The position numbers and the translations under genes are program-made. A stretch of DNA of 15,167 nucleotides from a bacterium (lineage in GTDB: Bacteria > Bacteroidota > Bacteroidia > Bacteroidales > Bacteroidaceae), in NCBI GenBank assembly GCA_004559785.1, contig SFXD01000054.1:1-15167 (forward strand), written 5' to 3'. Numbering within the stretch: the first letter of the stretch is position 1; each line of letters opens with the position of its first letter. The notes beneath the pieces were generated by a model. It did not search any database. It was not told the DNA's origin and was given only the letters and a program-made list of their open reading frames with translations. Below are positions 1 to 7,109 of this stretch, in pieces.

Positions 1-358
1 GCTGTGTCAGATGAATGTGCAGGTATACCGAGTCCATTACAATGCTGTCTACACTTATCGAGACGTTGCTGAATAGACCATTGCGCCAATACCTCTTCAC
101 CGCTTGCGATATTTCCTCGCCAGGTATCTCTATTGGCTGTCCTACGGTAAGTCCGCTCAGCCCGACAAGCAGATACTCGTCATAGTTCTGGACTCCGTCT
201 ACCTCTATGTTGGCAATTCGGAAAGTCCTTGGTGTGCGGCTATAGTCAATGACGGGGTTTATCTCACGTTGCACCTGCTGTGCCGGTACATTGAGAACGG
301 CTACCGCCAATATATATAAAATAATGTATAATCTATTCACGACTTGCATCTTCTTCAT
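1..358 (-). CDS. bamA: Outer-membrane protein assembly factor BamA, 5' part only (cut by window edge)
   Basis: This is the first 119 codons of a BamA/Omp85 protein, the barrel insertase of the outer membrane. The protein begins MKKMQVVNRLYIILYILAVA, a basic n-region plus hydrophobic core ending near a VPAQ cleavage site, so a Sec signal peptide is clear. Mature sequence follows with FRIANIEVDGVQNYDEYLL and then GLTVGQPIEIPGEEISQAVK and YWRNGLFSNVSI. This is the typical first POTRA domain, with its 'G(L/V)..G..I.I.G..I..A...(L/Y)W..GLF..V' pattern. The barrel lies beyond position 1. The start at 358 was chosen for its AGGTGAAGG sequence just upstream; a second in-frame ATG lies at 349. It is 22 bp downstream of uppS on the same strand, and an uppS-bamA order is usual in Bacteroidales. 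The family assignment is strong; completeness cannot be judged. Confidence 0.93.
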   Translation of the reverse strand, partial: MKKMQVVNRLYIILYILAVAVLNVPAQQVQREINPVIDYSRTPRTFRIANIEVDGVQNYDEYLLVGLSGLTVGQPIEIPGEEISQAVKRYWRNGLFSNVSISVDSIVMDSVYLHIHLTQ

Positions 359-384
359 CTGCCTTCACCTGTATACTGCATCAT
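355..384 (-). other. Nine-codon mini-ORF bridging the uppS stop and bamA start
   Basis: Read on the minus strand, ATG at 384-382 overlaps the uppS stop TGA (383-381) as ATGA. It encodes MMQYTGEGR and ends in TGA at 357-355, which overlaps the bamA ATG (358-356), again as ATGA. The arrangement could let ribosomes finishing uppS re-initiate and pass on to bamA. There is no evidence that the peptide is made. The alternative is that the overlaps are chance in a tight operon spacer. Confidence 0.25.
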
Positions 385-1121
385 TTGCCCTCTACCTGCT
401 CACCAGTCATCCCGAACCGTCGCTGTCTGCGCTGGTATTCTGCTATTGCCCTGTGCAGGTCTTCCTCCTTGAAGTCTGGCCAATATGTATTACAGAAATA
501 AAACTCGCTGTATGCGCATTGCCATAGTAGATAATTGCTGATCCTCAATTCCCCTCCCGTCCTAATCAACAGGTCGGGATCCGTCATGAAGTTGGTCTGG
601 AGATGTCGGCTTACATATTCCTCATCTATGTCCTCGGGGCGTACCAGGCCTGCCGCTGCGTCGCTTGCCACCTGCTGGAAGGTCTTCGTCAGCTCCCACC
701 GGCTGCTGTAGTTCAGGGCCGTCGTCACCGTCATCCTATCATTGTTCTTGGTCTTCTCCATGCATTCCCTCAAACGATTCTTGACGCGGTCGGGAAGTTG
801 TTCGAGGTCGCCTATCAGACGCAGCCGGATATTGTTTTTCATGAAGATCTCGTCGTCGAGTTTCGTGGCAGCGAGATTCATGAGCGCAGCCACCTCGTCC
901 TCGGGGCGGTTCCAGTTTTCGGTGGAAAACGTGTACATGGTAAGGTACTTGACTCCAAGTCGTGCACACTCCGATGTGATGCGCGTTACGGTCTCTACGC
1001 CTTCCAGATGCCCTGCCGCACGAGGCAACCCCTTCTCTTTAGCCCAACGTCCATTGCCGTCCATTATGATGGCTATTGACTTTGGTATGTTGTTACGGTC
1101 AAGTTCTAATATATCTTCCAT
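381..1121 (-). CDS. uppS: Isoprenyl transferase (undecaprenyl diphosphate synthase), UppS
   Basis: A cis-prenyltransferase that extends farnesyl diphosphate with isopentenyl diphosphate to make undecaprenyl diphosphate, the lipid carrier for peptidoglycan and O-antigen sugars. It acts at the cytoplasmic face of the inner membrane. Visible signatures are SIAIIMDGNGRWAKEKG with the catalytic Asp at residue 21, then YTFSTENWNRP, and the C-terminal DPDLLIRTGGELRISNYL followed by WQCAYSEFYF. These cover the full family from end to end, and 246 residues is a normal length. The ATG at 1121 was preferred. A longer in-frame version starts with TTG at 1154, overlaps the upstream stop and adds 11 residues (MTDKEIENTII) not needed by the fold. 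The gene sits between a DUF6089-like barrel gene and bamA on the same strand, consistent with a cell-envelope operon. Confidence 0.95.
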   Translation of the reverse strand: MEDILELDRNNIPKSIAIIMDGNGRWAKEKGLPRAAGHLEGVETVTRITSECARLGVKYLTMYTFSTENWNRPEDEVAALMNLAATKLDDEIFMKNNIRLRLIGDLEQLPDRVKNRLRECMEKTKNNDRMTVTTALNYSSRWELTKTFQQVASDAAAGLVRPEDIDEEYVSRHLQTNFMTDPDLLIRTGGELRISNYLLWQCAYSEFYFCNTYWPDFKEEDLHRAIAEYQRRQRRFGMTGEQVEGK

Positions 1122-1150
1122 TATAATAGTATTTTCTATCTCTTTATCTG

Positions 1151-1885
1151 TCAATTATTACATCTGCGCAATTTCGGACTAATGTCGTATGTCAGGGACA
1201 GCATCAGGAAACTGTAACAGTCCTTGTTCTTCAGCCCGGAACTTTCTATGCCATAGGGGGCTGACAGTTGTGTCCCTTCTGCCGTAGCGTCCAATTCGTC
1301 GCTCGTCGTGAACCTCATTGTCCACTCCAAGCCAAGGTTCAGGCGTTTCCTGACCTTGTATTTCACGCCTATGCCTATTGGCAGGCACAATGCCGCACAC
1401 GAGGAGGCTCCTCCGCCCATTCCGACCGTAAGTCCCGCTCCAGCGAGTGCGTATGGGGTTATCCTCCTGTTTCCCTTGTAACCTTCTCCAGAGCCATATC
1501 CCCAGAAGTTCATTTCAAACTGGGCTCCCACATCGAGAAGATTCCTTGAGAACGATACCATCGTGGGCGTACCACCCTCTGGAGTGGCACTGTTTGGGTC
1601 GGTTGGGATGAACACCCCCTCACTGGTACCTGATATGTGTCCCATTGCAATGTTTGCCTTTATGCACATCCGAGGGTTGAATATTCGCCTAAGCAGTACT
1701 GAGCCCATTCCGCCAAGATGGGCAAACGGTGTACCATTGGCATCCCCCAGATAGAAATCCGTTCCCACTCCGCCGCCTATCTCCATCCTGTATTCCGTCT
1801 CCTGCGCATTGAGCGTAAGGCAGGACAGGACACAGAGCATGGTCACGGCCTTGCGAATCCAAGCCTGTTCAGTCTTCCCTTCCAT
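1151..1885 (-). CDS. DUF6089-like outer-membrane beta-barrel protein
   Basis: A predicted secreted protein of 244 residues from the ATG at 1885. The N-terminus has a basic stretch, then AVTMLCVLSCLTLNAQ, a signal peptide with a likely cut after NAQ. The mature part alternates polar and apolar residues with many Gly and aromatic positions (YRMEIGGGVGTDFYLGDANG, then GNRRITPYALAGAGL, GIGVKYKVRKRLNLGLEW and YSFLMLSLTYDIS). This is typical of a small outer-membrane barrel. The resemblance and the position directly upstream of uppS/bamA match the Bacteroidota family I know as DUF6089; this is recall, not a search. Its function is unknown. The start overlaps the end of the upstream lipoprotein gene by 43 bp, suggesting translational coupling. 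Other possible starts are 1909 and 1840; the latter would give a signal peptide lacking its basic region. Confidence 0.75.
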   Translation of the reverse strand: MEGKTEQAWIRKAVTMLCVLSCLTLNAQETEYRMEIGGGVGTDFYLGDANGTPFAHLGGMGSVLLRRIFNPRMCIKANIAMGHISGTSEGVFIPTDPNSATPEGGTPTMVSFSRNLLDVGAQFEMNFWGYGSGEGYKGNRRITPYALAGAGLTVGMGGGASSCAALCLPIGIGVKYKVRKRLNLGLEWTMRFTTSDELDATAEGTQLSAPYGIESSGLKNKDCYSFLMLSLTYDISPKLRRCNN

Positions 1886-3204
1886 ACGCTGTTGCCAGCA
1901 ATTATCCATATCACGTTATCATCGCCTACGGCACTGGTCAGGTTCCCGGGCACTTGTTCGAGTTCCAGTGGCAGGTGCAGACCGCTGTCCGTCCTCCACG
2001 TTATACCGTAGTCGCTGCTGAAATACATCTTGTCCGAGCCTCTGCCGAACGCAAGGCACTTGCCATCGTATTTCATTAGGCAAGTATGTTCCATGACGGG
2101 TAGGAGATTCTTGTTGTCCCTTGTCCAGTTGACGAAAGTCCACTCCGCCTCGCCTTCGGCAAGTCCGGAATTCCACATTTTGTTCCACACCATGGTCTTG
2201 CTCACGGCATCGTCCGTATGATGCCCCACCATTACGAGTCGATTGTTTCCATTGGGCTGAATGAAGTCCAAAGTTCCTATAACGTCTGTTGGCAGGGAAT
2301 CGGATTTCTCATCGAGGCGTTCCTCCCTTGTCCAATCCGTTGCCCCTTGGGAACTATATAGCTTTCCTCCTGCCAAGGCATAGAAGTAGTCCTTTGTGAC
2401 TGCCGCCAATTTCATCCCAGGCACTCCTGTCCCTATTCTTGTCCAAGTCTCGGCGTTGGAAGATTCGTAGAATGCGCCCTCTGCTGTCGACACATATAAT
2501 TTTCCTTTCCCCTTGGCAAGGGTCTGCAAGTCAGCATCTGTCGGGAGGTCTGTGTCCACGAATCCCCATTGCGCCTCATCCGAATGCACGACTCGTTTGC
2601 CCAGCCGGATATCTCCCCCTGCACGACCCAGCACAACCAGATTGTTTCCGTCTACGATGGCTGCCCTGGTCTCGGCCATTGCCTCGAAGCCAGTCCCTGC
2701 CTCCAGTTCGTCCACCTTCGTCCAATAGAGCGAGTCACCTTCCTGCTGGTGCACATTCACCTTCAGCGTATAGACGCGGCTGCTCCTGGAATCGTTGGAC
2801 AGAAGATGCAGCTCAATCGGGGAAGTCAGGTCTATGCTGTCCGTAGGGCTATACGCCTGCCATACCCCGTCATTGTCAGGAGTTATCTTCCTATAAGCCA
2901 AATAGCTGCCGGAATATGAGATGTTGAGCAGGACTGCATTCATGTTCGAGCCATACAACAGCGAGTCGTGGTTCTCTATGCTCTGCTTCCTTTGGTCTAT
3001 TGTCATCCTGTAATACGATGCCGTATATGAAGAATAGACATTGCTGTCCCCCGATTTCACCACACGCTTCACATTACCAAGACTGACACTTGATATATAA
3101 CAATAGTCGTCCAACACGACCTCCTCGTCCTTGATACATGAAATGAAAAGGATGGGGAGGCATACCAGTAGCCAAAGGTGGCATTTCCTTATACGCTCGT
3201 ACAT
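1843..3204 (-). CDS. DUF6242-like lipoprotein with Ig-like and beta-propeller (BNR-like) regions
   Basis: A predicted lipoprotein of 453 residues. From the ATG at 3204 it begins MYERIRKCHLWLLVCLPILF then ISC, a basic n-region, hydrophobic core and lipobox-like end with the lipidated Cys at 23, followed by acidic KDEE. Residues about 40-150 look like a beta-sandwich ending SSRVYTLKVNVHQQ, in the style of cadherin-like repeats. The rest has repeated WTKVDELEAG, WGFVDTDLP, WTRIGTGVPG, TDWTREERL and GITWRTDSGLHLP segments, the 'W..v..g.p' pattern of BNR/sialidase-type propeller blades. This matches the Bacteroidales family I recall as DUF6242, of unknown function. Upstream ATGs at 3225 and 3267 are in frame, but the -7 element at 3235-3242 would place transcription start very close to 3225, so 3204 is preferred. 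It heads the cluster leading to bamA. Confidence 0.78.
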   Translation of the reverse strand: MYERIRKCHLWLLVCLPILFISCIKDEEVVLDDYCYISSVSLGNVKRVVKSGDSNVYSSYTASYYRMTIDQRKQSIENHDSLLYGSNMNAVLLNISYSGSYLAYRKITPDNDGVWQAYSPTDSIDLTSPIELHLLSNDSRSSRVYTLKVNVHQQEGDSLYWTKVDELEAGTGFEAMAETRAAIVDGNNLVVLGRAGGDIRLGKRVVHSDEAQWGFVDTDLPTDADLQTLAKGKGKLYVSTAEGAFYESSNAETWTRIGTGVPGMKLAAVTKDYFYALAGGKLYSSQGATDWTREERLDEKSDSLPTDVIGTLDFIQPNGNNRLVMVGHHTDDAVSKTMVWNKMWNSGLAEGEAEWTFVNWTRDNKNLLPVMEHTCLMKYDGKCLAFGRGSDKMYFSSDYGITWRTDSGLHLPLELEQVPGNLTSAVGDDNVIWIIAGNSVWKGRLNRLGFARP

Positions 3205-3234
3205 ATTAGTCGGTACACATCTCATAATGGAATG

Positions 3235-3242
3235 CAAATTTA
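3235..3242 (-). promoter_or_regulatory. Bacteroidota -7 promoter element upstream of the DUF6242-like gene
   Basis: The minus strand reads TAAATTTG here, a full match to the Bacteroidota TAnnTTTG -7 element. No convincing -33 TTTG is seen about 19 bp further upstream. The predicted transcription start is near 3228, giving a leader of about 25 nt before the ATG at 3204. It would drive the lipoprotein-barrel-uppS-bamA cluster independently of ribD. Confidence 0.5.
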
Positions 3243-3301
3243 CACTTATTATTTGACATAACGGCACATTCGCTTGTCGAATTAAGTAAAATTAGGGAAA
3301 T

Positions 3302-3327
3302 AGACATGGATTTTGTCCATTTTGTCT
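3302..3327 (-). terminator. Weak hairpin downstream of ribD, possible terminator
   Basis: An inverted repeat ATGGA-TTTTG-TCCAT (3306-3320) is extended by AGAC/GTCT arms (3302-3305 and 3324-3327) with a three-base bulge. It lies just after the ribD stop. The tract after it on the minus strand is only moderately T-rich, so termination may be inefficient and read-through into the next genes is plausible. Confidence 0.25.
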
Positions 3328-3333
3328 TATTTT

Positions 3334-4344
3334 TCACATATCATGTACAAAAGTCTGTATCGTACGTCCATCCACATGTTCTTCGGAAACCAGAGTCCCT
3401 CCACACATACGAGGGGCTTCCACTCCCGCGCTTAAGTTCTCCGGCGATGTCTCTACCCTTGCCTCGTCCCACAGGCCTTCGTCCATGAACGAGCCTATGA
3501 GCCTTGCCCCTCCTTCCACCAGCAGGGATTGGACGTTTCTTCCGTACAGGTCGGCAAGTATCTCCCCAAGGCTCCCCGTCTCATACACTATCGTTGGTGC
3601 GCTTCCGTCCAAGATGTTGAGGCCTCCGGGAAGCCGGTGTCGCCTGTCTATAGTCACGCGCAAAGGACTGTCTCCTGGCCAAAGCCTCGTATTCAGCGTT
3701 GGATTGTCGAGCAATACGGTATTGGTGCCTACCATAATGGCGTTGCACTGCGCTCGCAACCTGTGTACCAAGACAGACGTGAACCTACTGGACAATCTCG
3801 CAGGTCGCCCACCCTGTTCCCTCTTGCCGTCGATGTACCCATCGCTGCTCTGGGCCCACTTGAGGGTAACCCAGGGCCTTTGCTTCTGGTGGAAGGTCAT
3901 GAACCGCCTGTTGAGACGTAGGCACTCTGCCTCCAGAACGCCCACCTTGACATCCACGCCTGCATCCCTGAGCTTGCTGATGCCCAATCCGTTCACCTTG
4001 GCAAAGGGGTCTTGGCATCCCACCACCACTCGCGGAATGCCCATCTCTATGATGAGGTCGGCACACGGAGGGGTCTTGCCATAATGGGCGCAAGGCTCAA
4101 GGCTGACGTACAGCGTACTCCTACGCAACAGCCCCTTGTCCCTCACCGATGCTATTGCATTCACCTCGGCATGGGGACCTCCGCACATCACGTGGAACCC
4201 CTCTCCCACTATCAACCCGTCACATACAAGCAAGGCTCCAACCATCGGGTTGGGCGCAGCACCCATCTCGCCGCACAGTGCCAACTGTATGCAACGTTGC
4301 ATATACATCCTGTCAGAATCTGATATCGTAGTCGTTTGCTTCAT
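3334..4344 (-). CDS. ribD: Bifunctional riboflavin biosynthesis protein RibD (deaminase/reductase)
   Basis: Carries out two steps of riboflavin synthesis in the cytoplasm: deamination of the diaminohydroxy-phosphoribosylaminopyrimidine, then NADPH-dependent reduction of the ribose side chain. The N-terminal deaminase (about 10-150) shows GGPHAEVNAI (His58, Glu60) and LEPCAHYGKTPPC (Cys85, Cys94), the zinc ligands and catalytic Glu of the cytidine-deaminase fold. The C-terminal reductase (about 155-336) shows TLKWAQSSDGYIDG, IMVGTNTVLLDNPTLNTR and LLVEGGARLIGSF. The 336-residue length is slightly short of some family members but both domains are present. ATG at 4344 is used; Met13 and Met15 are alternatives. 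It is divergent from prmC across 51 bp. No clear -7 element was found for ribD itself. Confidence 0.95.
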   Translation of the reverse strand: MKQTTTISDSDRMYMQRCIQLALCGEMGAAPNPMVGALLVCDGLIVGEGFHVMCGGPHAEVNAIASVRDKGLLRRSTLYVSLEPCAHYGKTPPCADLIIEMGIPRVVVGCQDPFAKVNGLGISKLRDAGVDVKVGVLEAECLRLNRRFMTFHQKQRPWVTLKWAQSSDGYIDGKREQGGRPARLSSRFTSVLVHRLRAQCNAIMVGTNTVLLDNPTLNTRLWPGDSPLRVTIDRRHRLPGGLNILDGSAPTIVYETGSLGEILADLYGRNVQSLLVEGGARLIGSFMDEGLWDEARVETSPENLSAGVEAPRMCGGTLVSEEHVDGRTIQTFVHDM

Positions 4345-4360
4345 TTTTCACGCAATAATG

Positions 4361-4391
4361 TTTTCTATTCAGAATTATCTCACTACCTTTG
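4361..4391 (+). promoter_or_regulatory. Bacteroidota promoter immediately upstream of prmC
   Basis: TACCTTTG at 4384-4391 matches the TAnnTTTG -7 element. A TTTT at 4361-4364, exactly 19 bp upstream, is one base off the -33 TTTG. The -7 element ends four bases before the prmC ATG at 4396, so the transcript would start at or within a few bases of the start codon. Confidence 0.6.
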
Positions 4392-4395
4392 CAGC

Positions 4396-5241
4396 ATGAA
4401 TTACCTGCATCGAATACAGGACGTCTATGGCACGAGGGAAGCGAGAGCCATATACATGCTCGTCATGGAAAAGGTCTTTGGCCTATCTCCCACTGACGTT
4501 CTTCTCGGCAAAGATAAGGAATTATCCGCACACAGCAATGCCGAGATGGAGAATATTGTCCTTAGGCTCGAAAACATGGAACCAATACAATACATTATTG
4601 GCGAATGCGAGTTCATGGGGCACTCGTTCAAGGTGGGCAAAGGAGTGCTCATTCCACGGCCAGAGACGGAGGAGCTTGTCAAACTCATCATTCAGGAGAA
4701 CCCTACCCCCATGGACATCCTGGACATAGGCACTGGCAGCGGTTGCATAGCCATATCACTGGCTCTTGAGGGGCATAGGGTTACGGCATACGACATTTCC
4801 GACCAAGCCCTCGACATGGCAAGTGCCAACTCAAAACGGCTTGGTGCAGAGGTGTGTTTTGAAAGGGAAAACATTTTACATCCGTCTTCCACGCATAGGG
4901 TGTGGGGAGCCATCGCAAGCAATCCCCCATACATACGCCAGTCCGAAGCCGCCATGATGGAAGACAACGTCCTCAGGCACGAACCGCACATCGCCCTGTT
5001 TGTCCCAGACGACAACCCGTTGCTCTTCTACGAGGCCGTCGCAACATATTCAATCGGCCATCTTCAACCGCACGGGAAACTGTACTTCGAATGCAATAGG
5101 GAGCACGCCTACGACGTGGCGGAGATGCTTGTGCAAATGGGATTCCGGAATGTCGTGACATTGCGTGATGCCTTCGGCAACCTTAGGTTTGTGAAGGCTG
5201 TCGCAAAGGACAAAGCCGGGGTGTCATCGTCGTCATTATAG
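4396..5241 (+). CDS. prmC: Peptide chain release factor N5-glutamine methyltransferase PrmC
   Basis: A SAM-dependent methyltransferase that methylates the Gln of the GGQ motif in release factors RF1 and RF2, supporting translation termination in the cytoplasm. The 281 residues have an N-terminal helical substrate-binding part (about 1-85), the linker motif GVLIPRPETEELV (84-96), the SAM-binding DILDIGTGSGCIAISLA (107-123), and the catalytic SNPPYIR with NPPY at 176-179. The start at 4396 gives MNYLHRIQDVYG, the usual N-terminus. An in-frame ATG at 4336 would overlap the divergent ribD gene and lie upstream of the promoter, so it is unlikely. The C-terminus ends in a short Ser run. recX follows after 25 bp on the same strand, a gene pairing I recall from other Bacteroidales. 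Confidence 0.94.
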   Translation: MNYLHRIQDVYGTREARAIYMLVMEKVFGLSPTDVLLGKDKELSAHSNAEMENIVLRLENMEPIQYIIGECEFMGHSFKVGKGVLIPRPETEELVKLIIQENPTPMDILDIGTGSGCIAISLALEGHRVTAYDISDQALDMASANSKRLGAEVCFERENILHPSSTHRVWGAIASNPPYIRQSEAAMMEDNVLRHEPHIALFVPDDNPLLFYEAVATYSIGHLQPHGKLYFECNREHAYDVAEMLVQMGFRNVVTLRDAFGNLRFVKAVAKDKAGVSSSSL

Positions 5242-5266
5242 CAGCATATACAAATCCACATCCAGC

Positions 5267-5743
5267 ATGAAAAAGGAACTTTCTTACGAACAAGCCGTTG
5301 CCAGATTTGAGGCTCTATGTTCAAGGAGCGAGCATTGCACCAACGAGATAAGGACGAAAATGGAAAAGTTGGGGTTCTCCGCACCAGATATAGAGAAAGC
5401 ATTAGCACACCTCGTAAAGGAGAAATATATTGACAACAATCGCTATTCGCTGGCTTTCTGCAAGGACAAGCTCAGGTACTGCCATTGGGGGCGAATCAAG
5501 ATAAGGCAGGCTCTCTGCCTACAAAGGCTTACCGAAGAGGAGATACTGTACGGCATGGACGGGCTGGACGAAGAGGAGTACCATAGTGCCCTGAGCCGTC
5601 TGCTGGAACGCAAGCTTAGGCAAGCCAAGGGCTTGGACGATTACTCGGCAATAGGGAAAGCCGTAAGATATGCCGCATCGTGCGGGTTTGAGGCGGACTT
5701 GGCTTTCAGCGAGGCAAAGCGTCTTGTAAGGGAAGAATACTGA
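5267..5743 (+). CDS. recX: RecX-family regulatory protein
   Basis: A predicted RecA modulator of 158 residues. RecX proteins bind RecA filaments and limit their activity in recombination and SOS induction. The sequence is nearly all helical with the family's three-helix repeats: LSYEQAVARFEALCSRSEHC with TNEIRTKMEKLGF, then IEKALAHLVKEKYIDNNRYS and LAFCKDKLRYCHWGRIKIRQ with LCLQRLTEEEI, and a third repeat ending YAASCGFEADLAFSEAKRLV. 'YIDN.RYA..F...K' and 'G..KI...L' are RecX hallmarks. It lies 25 bp after prmC, probably in the same transcript. RecA is not in this window. Confidence 0.88.
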   Translation: MKKELSYEQAVARFEALCSRSEHCTNEIRTKMEKLGFSAPDIEKALAHLVKEKYIDNNRYSLAFCKDKLRYCHWGRIKIRQALCLQRLTEEEILYGMDGLDEEEYHSALSRLLERKLRQAKGLDDYSAIGKAVRYAASCGFEADLAFSEAKRLVREEY

Positions 5744-5848
5744 AAACTCAGATACAACCCACCCAAGAATCACCCTTGATAAGTGCAAGACCACACGAAT
5801 TGACGAAATAATATGTGCGGCAGTTACATCGCTTCCCAGTTTTTTTCA

Positions 5849-5856
5849 TACCTTTG
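5849..5856 (+). promoter_or_regulatory. Bacteroidota -7 promoter element for pyrE
   Basis: TACCTTTG matches TAnnTTTG and follows a T-rich stretch at 5840-5847. No good -33 TTTG is seen. Predicted transcription starts near 5862, leaving a purine-rich leader of roughly 37 nt (GCAAAAGCAAAAACAAATAC region) before the pyrE ATG. It lies in the 155-bp recX-pyrE spacer, which otherwise shows no gene. Confidence 0.55.
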
Positions 5857-5898
5857 CGACGCAAAAGCAAAAACAAATACATCAAAACATATTCAATC

Positions 5899-6531
5899 AT
5901 GAACAATCTTGAAACAATTTTTGCAGACAGGCTACTTAAAGTCAAGGCTATCAAGCTACAACCCACAAATCCTTTCACATGGGCAAGCGGATGGAAGAGC
6001 CCTTTCTACTGCGACAATCGCAAGACTCTATCCTACCCATCCCTGCGCACGTTTGTCAAGATAGAACTCACACGCATTATCATGGAGAACTTCCCCGAGG
6101 CAGACGCAATAGCCGGCGTCGCCACTGGGGCAATAGCACAGGGCGCGCTCGTCGCTGATGCCCTCTGCCTTCCATTCGTATATGTGCGCAGCAAGCCAAA
6201 AGACCACGGATTGGAGAACCTTATCGAGGGAGAGCTCAAGCCCGGAATGAAAGTGGTAGTGGTAGAAGACCTCGTCAGCACCGGCGGCAGCAGCCTCAAG
6301 GCGGTTGAAGCCATACGCAACAACGGATGCGAGGTGGTTGGCATGGTGGCAAGCTACACGTATGGGTTCCCCGTAGCCGAGAAGGCATTCAAGGATGCAG
6401 GAGTGAGGCTCGTCACGCTTACCAATTACGAAGCTGTCGTAAAGGTCGCCCTCGAAACCGGCTACATACAGGACGACGAAGTGAGCATGCTACACGAATG
6501 GCGCAAGGACCCTGCCCACTGGCAAGGTTGA
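5899..6531 (+). CDS. pyrE: Orotate phosphoribosyltransferase PyrE
   Basis: Transfers the phosphoribosyl group from PRPP to orotate to make OMP, the fifth step of de novo pyrimidine synthesis. The 210-residue protein carries the substrate loop FTWASGWKSPFYCDNRK (26-42), AIAGVATGAIAQG (70-82), the mobile-loop RSKPKDHG and the PRPP-binding VVVVEDLVSTGGSSLKA, with EDLVSTGGSS at 123-132. The start at 5899 gives MNNLETIFADRLL, the expected N-terminus; an upstream in-frame start at 5815 precedes the promoter and is rejected. The length is normal for bacterial PyrE. It is followed on the same strand by an SRPBCC gene after 59 bp and by argH. This order (recX, pyrE, SRPBCC, argH) is one I recall from other Bacteroidales. 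Confidence 0.96.
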   Translation: MNNLETIFADRLLKVKAIKLQPTNPFTWASGWKSPFYCDNRKTLSYPSLRTFVKIELTRIIMENFPEADAIAGVATGAIAQGALVADALCLPFVYVRSKPKDHGLENLIEGELKPGMKVVVVEDLVSTGGSSLKAVEAIRNNGCEVVGMVASYTYGFPVAEKAFKDAGVRLVTLTNYEAVVKVALETGYIQDDEVSMLHEWRKDPAHWQG

Positions 6532-6590
6532 CAGTGTCAGCTGGTGTTCCCTCTACATAATCGTATAACGACTGAATTTTTACGCAGAAC

Positions 6591-7070
6591 ATGGCAGAAT
6601 ACAAAAGTGAGGTAAAGAAAATCGCATATCCACAGGAAAGGGTCTACGCCAAACTGTCAGACCTCAATTCCCTCGCAGTCATACAGCAGGCTGTCGACAA
6701 CCCCGAGATTCAACAAAGGATATCCGAGCAGGCAGGTGACAAGGTTAGCCCCGAGCAAATGGAGACGATTAAGGAAAAAATCAAGGAAATGCAGTTCGAG
6801 CGCGACAGCGTGACCGTGGGCAGTCCCTTGGGGGACATCACCCTCCGCATCATCGAGCGCGAAGAGCCAAAGACCATCAAGTTCGCACTCGAAGGCGCAC
6901 CCATCCAGGCAAACATGTGGGTGCAACTACTACCTGCCGGCGATTACGAATGCGCCATGAGAGTGACGCTCAAGGCCGAGCTGAACTTCTTCGTCAAGCA
7001 GATGGTAGGCAGTAAGTTGCAGCAGGGCGTAGACGGCCTGGCACAGATGCTTGCCAGCATCCCATATTGA
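6591..7070 (+). CDS. SRPBCC-family (START-like) protein of unknown function
   Basis: A 159-residue cytoplasmic protein with no signal peptide. It opens with AEYKSEVKKIAYPQERVYAK then LSDLNSLA, the first strand and helices of an SRPBCC/polyketide-cyclase fold ('s....i..p.e.Vw..lsD'). A charged helical insert at about 48-68 (SPEQMETIKEKIKEM) precedes alternating strands (DITLRIIEREEPKTIKFAL, then MWVQLLPAGDYECAMRVTLK). It ends in a long amphipathic helix (FVKQMVGSKLQQGVDGLAQM), as in the fold. The hydrophobic cavity suggests small-molecule or lipid binding, but no ligand can be named. It is positioned between pyrE and argH on the same strand. The assignment rests on the overall pattern, not on catalytic residues. 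Confidence 0.75.
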   Translation: MAEYKSEVKKIAYPQERVYAKLSDLNSLAVIQQAVDNPEIQQRISEQAGDKVSPEQMETIKEKIKEMQFERDSVTVGSPLGDITLRIIEREEPKTIKFALEGAPIQANMWVQLLPAGDYECAMRVTLKAELNFFVKQMVGSKLQQGVDGLAQMLASIPY

Positions 7071-7109
7071 TTGTCATCACCTAATCAACAAAATCATTGC
7101 AATTGCATT

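Noticed and set aside
603..1079. Plus-strand open frame of 158 codons opposite uppS
   Set aside because: The minus strand encodes the full set of UppS motifs here; the plus frame is a shadow.
4336..4395. Extended N-terminus for PrmC starting at 4336
   Set aside because: It would overlap the ribD start region, lie upstream of the predicted transcription start and add sequence not typical of the family.
5744..5848. Small RNA or attenuator between recX and pyrE
   Set aside because: No stable hairpin with a T-run and no leader-peptide pattern was found; only the -7 element for pyrE could be supported.
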